DNA of 26,004 nt from Isohypsibius dastychi (taxonomy: Eukaryota; Tardigrada; Eutardigrada; Parachela; Isohypsibiidae), in the NCBI GenBank assembly GCA_034696485.1, contig JAQIWT010000248.1, forward strand, positions 1 through 26,004, read 5' to 3'. The position numbers were made by a program, and so were the translations under genes. Of this stretch, positions 10,083 to 19,821 are shown piece after piece. The notes below the pieces were generated by a model. It ran no database searches. It saw only the letters and a program-made list of their open reading frames with translations, and was not told the origin of the DNA. Numbering within the stretch: position 1 is the first letter of the stretch; each line of letters begins with the position of its first letter.

Positions 10083-12532
10083 ATGGCCGACAAGTCACCC
10101 AAGTCCAAAGGGAAGATGTCAAGTTCCGGTACAGTCGGTCAATGTTTAACGTCCTTAATGCGTGTTGGAAGACTGGATACATTCGACAAAGATGTTTTGA
10201 AGGTTGGTAATGGTTTCCGTACCCTCGAATTTTCGAACTATTCCTGATGTCTCGCTTTTGGATGATGGATTAGACAACAACTGTTTCTGACTCAACGTTC
10301 TTTTCTAGATACTGTTCTGTGCTACATCCATAAATCTTCTTCGGAAACTTCTGGCTTGCTACAGTATTCAGCTCCATTCTTCTGTCAGTCACGGCAAAGC
10401 AGTCGAAATGTGCCACAAAAGATTCTACAAAAATTCGGAGGCTGGTCGTCAAGAAGCTGTTCGAACAATCGAGTCGTCCCCGCAATGTGCCCGTTTCCTG
10501 TCTTCCAGCATGCAAGATTTGATTCCTGCGAAAAAAGAGATACCTCTGATCGACTTGGAGATGGGGTGAGTAGTAAGTGATCCTCCGATCCGTTTCATTT
10601 GGCGCAGTTTTGTTTTTGTCCCCGTGCCCCAAGAAATAATGTCCAGAAGCTTTCTCTTTGTTTTCGGAGTCAGCGACACCATTTTTTTTGCGTTAGGGTC
10701 GAGGAACCGAGGCTTTCATCACTGTGTTATAATTTTCGAAAAAAGGAAAAATTTACTGACATTCCAGGTACAGGAGTTTTTTTCCCACAGTGACCTCGAT
10801 GGATGTTACCTGATGACTAATGGCAGTGGCGAACTGAACAGGTCGACTGACACAGAGTCCGGCTCAACGTAAGCTGTAGTTTTTGATTCTACAGTACTCC
10901 GGCTGACGGATCTATTTCGCAGGGGAAGCGACCAGAAATCTGGGTGTACCAGCAGCTCCCAAGTATGTTATTTTTGTGAGGTGGAAGTTTTCGCCGTTCT
11001 GAAGTGTATATTAACCCCCTTACTCTGTGTGTCATTCTGAAAATAAGCTTTTCGTGTCACGGTTTTCCTTTGTTTTCAGTCCTCCGTCCTCCTGGTAGAT
11101 GAAGAGCCGCTGAAAATGCTACATGACCTGGCCTTTCCCAGACGTATTTTACAAGTTCCTGAAGTTCTAAAATCGGATTCGCTAATCGAAGTTTGTGAAA
11201 ATATCGTGGATGAATTAGGACGGGTGGCATTGAAGATGCGCATTCCCGACTTCGTGGACGAGCATAATAACCTCGACTTCGCACTTCCGGCGGATGCTCC
11301 AACGGTTCTCGGCCTGGCAGAACCTGCCTTTTTTGAGTTGAAGTCTTGTTTATCGTCTTTCACCTTCCGTAAGTATATTTCGTACCTGGTTGTTCTGTTA
11401 TGAAGCGACAACTATTGCAGCCGCCAACTCACCGATGGAAATAATACGTCATACTCTGCATTTCAACGCGCCATTATTGAAGGGGAACGAGAAAGTCATT
11501 CTGATATTCAGATCTGTTGGTATTCTGCGAGACAACCGGCAAGCTGACCTTCCTGTCGGATTTTCCTGGACTTTGAATACTGGATCAGCCCCGGAAAAGC
11601 AGGTGCGAATAAGAGGTCGCCCGACTTCGATTGCAATTCTGATTAATATATTAATTCAGGAGAAACCGAAACCAAAAGATTGGGATAACGAGCTTGCCAT
11701 ATTCAATGCACCTATCATCTTGGATGGTTGTCAAACTGGCGGAACGAACACCTTAGAGTTCTCTTTTTTTAAGCGACCGGTGACACGATCGGACTTCAAT
11801 TGTCGGGTCAGTTAATGTTCTTGGAATAGTACATCAATTTTTGCCGTACAAGTAGTCTCAGCTAACCAGTTCGTTTCTAGTACCAGGGTTACGTTTTTGT
11901 GGCATCTCCCCGATCAGTCGAACGGCTGGTCAGATCCATTCCCTCAATACCTGCGTTGGCAAGCGTCAAAGATCGTAAGCAGAACTTAGAACTTTGCGGG
12001 ACATCGAGCTGAAGCTGGATATTATTCTAGTCCTTACTACTCTGCGTGGTGGTTTCGGAAAAGTCGCATATGACCGGATAACTCTATCACTGAATTGTGT
12101 TTTGACTTACGGGAGGTTGAAGAACCCCTGTAGAAGTCTTACCTCCTGTGAACATCCAGCGGTCTTTGGAGCAGATGCTTTCCTGGAAATGAATAGAGTA
12201 GCCAAGGCGCCACGGTGGAAATGCCCAAGATGTGGCCAAGTTGTCCATTGGTATATGCTGCGTCGGGACAAGTAAGCCAGCAGTGTACTCAACAATACTT
12301 TCTTATTTCGACAACGTTGATATAAACTCAATGAAATGTTATTTAATCAGGTTGTTGGAATTCTTGTTGGAGAAATTCCCCAACTGCAACGAGGTGCTTG
12401 TTCGTTTGGATGAAGATAAAAAGCACTTACTATTCAGCGGCATACCGGAAGTACCAGAATTGGGTAAGCCATACTGAGTTTTCTTCCAGAAAATTGCTTT
12501 GACCTATTGTTTTAGATGATGGAATGGATTAG
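10083..12532 (+). CDS. PIAS: PIAS-like SUMO E3 ligase (PINIT and SP-RING domains)
   Basis: Exon model: 10083-10202, 10309-10565, 10791-10868, 10923-10962, 11080-11368, 11421-11602, 11660-11806, 11881-11974, 12031-12271, 12351-12463, 12516-12532, 525 residues. If the last intron (12464-12514) is not removed, the frame stops at 12477 with 524 residues. SP-RING is at about 416-470: zinc ligands C442, H444, C467 and C470, with the family context LSLNCVLTYGRLKNPCR, FLEMN and RWKCPRC. Residues 166-395 match PINIT in order: a LxxLHDL-like start, KVILIFRSVGILRDN, then NAPIILDGC and YVFVASPRSVERLV. After the RING, LLEFLLEKFPNCNEVLVRLD matches the PIAS extension. PIAS proteins are nuclear SUMO ligases for transcription and chromatin factors. 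The N-terminal SAP domain is not obvious; about 50-80 (LRKLLACYSIQL, then HGKAVEMCHKRF) could be a diverged one. The whole protein is strongly diverged but zinc ligands are intact. Exons 3-4 are the least certain. Confidence 0.82.
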
Positions 12533-12589
12533 GATTTTCTTGTTTGAAAAGCGACAGTTGTGCTTGTTCAGTTTCTTGCTTGGTTGTTT

Positions 12590-12605
12590 ATAAGCTATAG
12601 CTTAT
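12590..12605. repeat. 16-base perfect palindrome in convergent intergenic region
   Basis: ATAAGCTATAGCTTAT is its own reverse complement. It lies 58 bases after the PIAS-like stop codon, in the 222-base interval between two convergent genes. Confidence 0.8.
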
Positions 12606-12617
12606 CTCGCTAACAGT

Positions 12618-12671
12618 GCCTTCGCTAAGGTTATGAGCTCCCGGATAATTTGAACAAATTTTAGCGAAGGC
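12618..12671. repeat. Inverted repeat able to form a stem-loop between convergent genes
   Basis: GCCTTCGCTAA at 12618-12628 is the exact reverse complement of TTAGCGAAGGC at 12661-12671, leaving a 32-base loop. The 11-bp stem is GC-richer than its surroundings. Transcripts of either gene reading into this interval could fold here. Confidence 0.75.
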
Positions 12672-12677
12672 TGGTTT

Positions 12678-12683
12678 TTTAAT
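12678..12683 (-). terminator. Candidate polyadenylation signal of the repeat-protein gene
   Basis: The minus strand reads ATTAAA, 71 bases downstream of the stop codon at 12755-12757. It is a variant signal and so weak evidence. Confidence 0.35.
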
Positions 12684-12754
12684 GGGTGATTTGTAGCTGC
12701 AATCGAGTCAGCTCACCGGAGAATCAAATTCTGAACTTGAACAATTCATCCATC

Positions 12755-15700
12755 TCATTTTATGGAAGACATAAAGACTGAAAGAGCCGTCAAATATACG
12801 ATCGACATCCGGAACATTGATCCAAAGCTCCTTATTATTGAATCTGTAAATCACGAGACGGAATCTGATTATCTCTGTCGCAATCTGATTCTGGTGCAAT
12901 GGTCTTACCTGCATCAGAATGGTATCCGGTGAGGCAGGGTGTCACCGTCACAAATTTGGTCACAGAATTTTTGATGCCCGTTTCTTTCTCGCGGATTTTC
13001 GCATCAATCGTCATGCGAAATTTCGGGAAACTGCTTTCCGTTCGTAGCGTGATATTTCCAGCGATCTCATTAGGAAACAAAATATACGCCATCTCATTTC
13101 CCAGGAACCTCCCCGGGGTCATAAACACACTTTTCGGTATTCCGGTGATTTCCAGAAATTCCACTTCCTCCGATCCATCATTATCGGTTAAATTCACTCG
13201 AATCGTTAACTGGATTTCTTTAACGGCTTTTTCAATGCAGTCTTTTGGTGAGAAAGGTCCATTTATCTCGATTTCGCCGCCATCTGTTTGAGGTCGTACA
13301 ATCAGATCAACTGATTCGCGCGCAATGAGCGTTTTGTTTCTCTGAAGATCGACTGCTGAGGAAACGATCAGCGGAAACGTTCCACTCAGATGAGCAGGTA
13401 AATTGATGAACAAGACCCCCAGATCACGATGTGGAATAATCCATGCTTTACTGCCGTTTCCCGGATGACCTTTGGTCAACCATGACCCAACAGGAAGTCC
13501 AGTTATTCGTGTCTCTGTTGCGGCATGCTTGGGCGCGTTTTTCGTAGTCACAGATATATTGAGTCTAACCGGGATGTCTTCCGATCCATTACCAATGCTA
13601 ACAATTTGCTCGAGCTCATAATCCTACGTCGAAAACTTTCTTATGATTATTCAAAAAAACACGATAAAAAGCTCACCTCGAATTTAGCTTTCCCCGGAAT
13701 CTGTGGTTGTTTGGTTTTCCGATGTCTTGGCTTAGTTCGTCGCGTTGTCGCGTCAGAAACTGGTCGAGCGAGTCTCTGTACTTTCGGAGGACTCTTCGTT
13801 GTGGAAGCTGTTAGAAAACTGAAATTTCGGTTGAAGCGCGGCGACTCGTCGGCTTGTGATAAACCGGACATTTGGATGATCTGGCTGGAAGCCGAAGGAA
13901 ATGGAAAGTCCACTATCGCCTTCGTGATCCCATACTGAGGTAGACCTGTTCTAGTGCTCTTTGGTGTGGGAGAAGGTAGCTTGATATCGAAAGCGCGCCA
14001 TCCGGCTGTACCAGGTCTCGTAAAGGTCAAATTTAATGGAATGTTATCCGATGATGTTGCATTGATATCGACGGACACCGGTGAAACTTTCAATGGAACT
14101 GGAGTAGTTACGTTCCATATTATCGTCGTTCTTGGCTTTGAAACTGAAAGTGAAGCAACTGATCTTTAGCATTCCAGAACACACATGTTACATACGTATG
14201 CAGTATACTGCATACATTTCTTTGAAACCAAGATTATTACTCTGGAACATGCTGTTGAAAAAGGTCAGCTTCGACAAAACCTCAAATGATGCAGAATCAA
14301 CTCTGTTAAAATGTTTACCACATATTTCATAATTATGTATACTACATATATAATGAATATGTTTGACAATATACATTAGTATGAATATAACGTTAACCAC
14401 ATTTGCATTTCCGAGGATTTGTAATTTCGACTACAGTAGTTTCTTGTCAATAAGTCGTCTGTATTTTGTGGAAACACACATGACACCATCACAAAATTTT
14501 CTTTGTAATTTTTACTCAAAATATTACTCATTATCATCATTGATTTTGACATACGAGTATGAAGCATGGCCGTGTCACAGGCAATGATTCTGACTTTGGT
14601 GAAGTTGATATTTTGGTCAGCAGTATCTCTTTCCATGGCCACAGCAACCACAGGTATATCCACGGGATATAGGAAGCCACTCGGCGAGCTGATAGTGATA
14701 TTCAGGACCACATGGTCTTCCTCGGCGAGGAAATTATAGTTACCATGATAGCTGTCCCCGACAGAGGCTGTCCATTCCTCAGGAATACTATATTGAATCA
14801 TGAGTGTTTCCGATCCATCAAAATCCGCAAGGCTCGCATCGATAACGAATGAGGCATTGGTGGAATTAATAGATAGACAAATCACTTCCGGCACCAATTG
14901 AAGCAACGGGGCATTCACAACAGGACTTATTTGGATAACCACTGTGGAATTGAGCATATAGTGAAAGCCGCGATATAGAATTTCACTCCGGCCGTTCAAA
15001 ATGATCTCGCCGGCAAATCGCTTGGGTGGAATGAGAACAAGTCCATCATCCGCCAAGTCCTGCCTTGACAGGAGCCAAGAACTTGAGTTATTCACTGCAT
15101 GACCGCGACTAAGTACAGCTCCGGGTGGGAAATCGAGCAGATGTATTGAAATTAATCGTGGACTCTCCTCTAGTTCGTACTGCAATTATTGGCATTTGCA
15201 CGAAAAAACAAACATGTGTTTTTCCATTGGTTAACTTTACTTTGACTGTAATATGGAATGGAATTGGTTGATCTTCCATGTTGACTGAGGGAACTTCAAA
15301 TCTGACATTCATATTTGGTTCTGGGGAAGACAGGAAGAAATCAGACAGAAAGAAATGAGACATGAAGAAATGAGTGAATGCATAATAATATTGGAATTCA
15401 ATCTGCCCCTCCACAAACGCCAATAAAGACATCAATCAATTTCAGATTTGGAAGTCATGTGATTATATCGTCATGCACAAATTATATGGAATGCTCCCTT
15501 AAAACCATGACCTTTTTCCACTTCATTTCACATCGAATTAGTGATGGTCCAATGTTCCAAACTCCAGATTCAATCAAACACATTTTCAAATTCACTGAGA
15601 AATATTTCATTATTCCCAGGTATTTTATTCTCATGCAAAAAAAGTTTAGAGTCTGTTTTGTTTGTAAGAACAGCCAATTTCATGGATTTTTTTCCCATTA

Positions 15701-18081
15701 TCGAATTCCACCAGGAAAACTATCAAGTCAACAAAGTTACTCACGCGGAGGACACTTGGCGACCAGAACTGTTTTGTCAGTTCTATTCTCTTTTCCATTG
15801 GACTTCTCCCGTGACAGCGCAATAATCGTGGCGTTAAAAGGCACCATTTCTTTGTGAGGTTTGACAATAAGACTTGTCACAACAGGCTCGCTACTTCCGA
15901 CTGCCACTTCCAGACCTAATTGAGCACATTCCAGTATCAGACCATTTCCAGCCAAATAATCATGATAGTGGACGCCGTGGCCGTAATTACCAATCTCGTG
16001 CGTCGATGTGGAAACTTCAAATCCCTCTGGTAAACCGTCGAGGTCAATTTCCAATTCTTCAGACCCGTCGCTGTCCGACAATCTTGCTCGGACTGGGATC
16101 TCAACAGCTACATTTTCTTCATCCATATAACAAACAGTTCCAACCCTCAAAACAGGCGGATCCGGCACGGCAATGACCTTTTAATAAATCACGTGGGTTA
16201 AATCTGGAAAAATTAATTTACCCAGATTCTTTATTTCATGAAATGATAAGCAGCAACTCAAAACAAAAAAACTCAACAAACGACAAAAAAATCGAAAAAC
16301 AAAAACTCGATAAATGCAACATAATTTCAAAACTTGAAAGCAAAAAGTAGGTTGTAATTATCGGCAAAATTAAACAAAACCATTAGACTATTTGGGCGTA
16401 CCTCAAAGTTTGTGGCCGAGTAACCAGTGACCCAGTAACCGTCGCGGTATAATTCAGCGACGATAGTTAATGGGATTGTTCCAGAGAAATCCCCGGGAGG
16501 ATAGAAGTTCGCTGTAATGTATGTTCCATAACTGAAATCTTCTTCCGTAAAGCACCATGCCGTCTGATTGCACGGCGAGCCGATATCGAATTTGGCATTT
16601 GTTGGTAATCCCGTTATGGTCAGTGACAAGTTGGAGCTTCTGCCGTATGGAAAAACTACCACGGAAACGTTGAAGGGCACTGGAGTATCTTCTAGTGTAT
16701 TTTCAATCGCAGCTGCGATCTGAATTCCCACGGGAAATCCTACACATGAAAAGCGTTATGACATTCTCGATTATCACTTGGCCAATTTATATATCGAAAT
16801 TCGGTAAAGTGTGACAGATTGAAAAGTCCTCACTTTCACAATAGAAGCCATCCCCGGCGAATCCTGGAGTAGAAAAAACATGTTTTGATAAACCGAGAAT
16901 TCAAGTGTTCATAAAGTTAATCCTCTAACCCTCGAGGCACTGACAGCGATAGCCGAATGAAGTTGTGACACATCGCGAGTTTACATCGCATCGATGAAAT
17001 GGCGCTCCTCTGCAAAAAACGTAATCAATTCAAATTCAATTAGGCGAACAAAAAATTCTCTCAAAGCCTCTTTCAAGGCCGGGTGAATTATGCTAATTTC
17101 CGATTTTCAGGGGAATTACGAAAGCAAAGTAAAGTGCCAGAATTTGAAAAGCAAGCAAATCGATTGCGTGTTAGAAAAACATTAGTTTTATCAAAGAAAA
17201 GAAGATGGCTCGTAAAATGACCTACAGTTTACAAAAGTCGACCTTCCTGGCATCCTCGTCACTCCCATCTACGCAGTCATTGTATCCATTTAAAACCAGC
17301 TTGGTTGGAATGCAAAAATCTTGTGAGGCACATCGGAAATTTGGATACAAATCACAGCCGGTTGCATGCCGTGGAGATTGATCAGCGGCCAATGTTTGAC
17401 GGTTTATTAACGCCGTTGAAGTTTGGACATAGTTTGAGCTCACTTTATGCACACGATTGTCATTTAGATTCCCCACTCCAACAACTGGTGAGATTCCTGA
17501 AAAAACACAATACTGCAAAATGGGTTCTTTTGTCATCGGTAACGGAAATATGTTATTTGACCTAATCGGGTCAACTAAAATCGCCAGATTGTGGCCTACT
17601 GACGAAACTGCTAGAACTCACCAAGTCAGACTCTGCAAAATCAATTCAAATTTTGAATATGAAGTATAAAGTATGAAAGTACGAAATATGAAGTAGCATA
17701 TATCATATAGACACTTCCGAAAATCGGAGCTCATGACCTTTAAATGGAAAATGTCGTGCAAATCCCTTAAACTGTCGTTTCTGAAAATTCCAGAGAATAG
17801 CCGGTTAAAAAAGTTTGCTTTCATTTCGGCACAAATAGTACTGATTTTGAAAACAACTTTTGTGTAACATTAGCCCCTCGTGCAATTATCGAATTTTTTA
17901 ATACGAAGCCAAAACTGACCACGACATGAATGTACGAAAGACTTCACTAGTCATCACTTAACATGTACGTCATTATGTTAATTAGCAATATCTAGCGCGA
18001 TTTCTAGAAGAACTTACCTGACAATCCCCATGTAGACAAAGTAGTAATAATCCGAAGAATACTAAGAGATATGCTCAACAT
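12755..18081 (-). CDS. Secreted or surface LDLa-EGF protein with alternating adhesin-like A/B repeats
   Basis: Exon model (- strand): 18018-18081, 17226-17496, 16930-17009, 16834-16863, 16402-16739, 15745-16177, 15241-15320, 14555-15179, 13677-14143, 12909-13623, 12755-12843; 1063 residues. Residues 1-22 are a signal peptide (MLSISLSILRII). Residues 69-102 are LDLa-like with the Ca site NGYNDCVDGSDE. Residues 110-147 are EGF with six Cys ending CQCLEGFAGDGFYC. Then repeats alternate: A1 154-261, B1 262-405, A2 406-524, B2 525-640, A3 641-911 (with a Pro/Ser/Thr/Arg-rich insert), B3 912-1034. A units share a Trp-containing motif (W210, W467, W857), for example AWIIPHRDL, then a Pro and (F/L)xG strand. 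B units share D-x-D-G-S-E (296, 551, 943) and flanking Cys pairs 277/403, 533/633, 925/1026. The pattern resembles Ig/cadherin-like repeats of bacterial RTX-type adhesins. A hydrophobic C-terminus (RMSIVYLTALSVFM) suggests membrane or GPI attachment. I do not recognise an orthologue; function unknown, probably adhesion or matrix. Confidence 0.8.
14196..14215. repeat. 20-base perfect palindrome in an intron
   Basis: The stretch GTATGCAGTATACTGCATAC is its own reverse complement. It lies in the 411-base intron 14144-14554 of the repeat-protein gene, in AT-rich DNA, 52 bases from the downstream exon. No flanking duplication or element end was seen. Confidence 0.8.
17656..17695. repeat. Short degenerate direct repeats in the first intron
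   Basis: AATATGAAGTA occurs at 17656-17666 and again at 17685-17695, with similar GTATGAAAGTA between, inside the 521-base first intron of the repeat-protein gene. This looks like a decayed simple repeat. Confidence 0.5.
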
Positions 18082-19821
18082 TCTCTGACACATAACATCC
18101 AGATAGCCGAAGCTTCGTTGAAATTATCTTGGTAACCGGAAACAAGATGAGCTGGACAAAAGGCAGAAGAAAACGGACATCATCTGGCATTTCCGTTTCG
18201 TAAGCTAAACGGGAAATCAATTCGGGTTGAATTGGGCTGTAATAGTTGAGGGATCGTTTGTGCAATGAGCCCGAACGGCGTTGACAACAACTCTCTAGTC
18301 CGCGCAGCTAATGAGGAAAAAACCGGCTGCTGCGTTTAAGGCGATAGTCCGGCTTTCACCTCGTTCGTTAGCTGAATCCACATTTGCACATGTAATAATA
18401 ATCGGCCAACACACAATGCCTTTTGTTTCCCGCACATAATCCAGAAGCAATTGCAGCGCGTAAATATAATCTCGATTTTAATTATTGAAGGAACAGATCA
18501 TGCGAAACACCATCGCTGAAATAAACTGCCTAAGCTCGTTGCCGGATAGGAGAACGATCACGTTGTTCTTTCCGGGAGATGGGGCAGTCGTCGGCCAGGG
18601 GATTGATGTGGGAGGAGGAAGTTCACATGAAGAATTCCGCCCTAACTTAAACTATATATTTCACTGATCGCAAGTTCCCGCACTGATTTGAAGCAGAGCA
18701 CGACCTCTTGCCGTCTATCAAAAAAACTTTTCAAATATCGTTAGTCCTTCCCGCTTATTCCCAGGTAGAAATATGGTTCAAAATCATTACGAAAAAACAA
18801 ACATCCAGAATGTTGAATTTCGAAAGCAAAAAAAGATCTGTTGATCTTAGCGAGACTTTTTTAATTATTCGACCACCCCAACATTAGATCTGAGTGAAAA
18901 CCGGAAACGAGATCGACTGGTTACGAAATCGTTGCAAATTATTAAACAAATCAGTGATACGACGCAAAGTAATATTCAGACAAAACGCGAGAAACAAATA
19001 ATGCTGCAAGTCCAAAGCAATCCGTCAAAAAAATTAAAACAAACTTTGAAGTTCTGGTGAAAACACAAGCGCAGTTGCTCTGTCAACAATGCAGCACTAT
19101 GCTATCACAAAGGCAGTCCAGCGAGCGAAAACTGTCAGAATGGGTTATGGAAGGCTGTTATTGAAGAATAGTGGCCGGATTTCCAGGCTCGCAAAAACAA
19201 CTTTCTCTGTGCCTTCCAGCGGGGTGCACATCATGAAAAACTCGTAATCTCACTCTGCTTTGCGGAAGACTGCACGCTAAGAGATTAGTTCTCTTTCACT
19301 CGTGATTCCGGATTGCGAACAGTTCAAGTTCAAGTGTCCTGTCCCTTTTTCCGTTATCCCCAATCAAAAACGAACTTGGCAGCTAAAATCCGGAAATGAA
19401 TTTCTCCAGCTTCATCATGCGGAAACTCAGATCGACAGACCAAAAAAAGCAGGACTTTTTTTAAACGGCAAAAACTGCGGTGAAATCTCAGCATATTCAA
19501 TATTCATAATTCAACTCAAATATCCCAAAACAAACACTCAATGATCTCAGCACGAAGTCTGACTGCATCGGCAATCAGAGTCAACAGCGTCAATGATTGA
19601 AATATTCTCGAACGCTCTTCACAACTACAATACGAATATTCATTGCGCTAAATATTTGCTTTTCAAATTAGCTCAATATGGACAGCTGTTTCTTATCAAA
19701 ACACTGCCCAAGAGTAGCTAAGATAAACTCTCAAAGTCCGCAGTGAGAAACACCGAGAGCAACACCGGGAAATGTGTAAAAAAGGACGAGTGAGTGAGAT
19801 GAGCCCGATAGCCCAGAGGAC
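18082..19821. other. 1.7-kb intergenic region without a supported gene
   Basis: This is the longest stretch without a gene. On the minus strand it should hold the 3' UTR of SLC33A1 at its right end and the promoter of the repeat-protein gene at its left end. Short open frames (18485-18667 plus, 19302-19544 plus) have no recognisable domain, no good splice partners and no coding-like continuity. I found no tRNA, no long repeat and no transposon ends. The part from about 18900 to 19100 is A-rich. Confidence 0.5.

Noticed and set aside
12755..18081. Recent bacterial transfer or contamination as the origin of the adhesin-like repeats
   Set aside because: The gene has ten GT-AG introns, a signal peptide, and LDLa and EGF modules in the same frame, so it is a resident animal gene. 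Only an ancient origin from bacteria stays possible.
18900..19560. Possible hidden exons or RNA gene in the long intergenic region
   Set aside because: Stops in all frames, no consistent splice pairs, and no tRNA-like B-box or fold seen.
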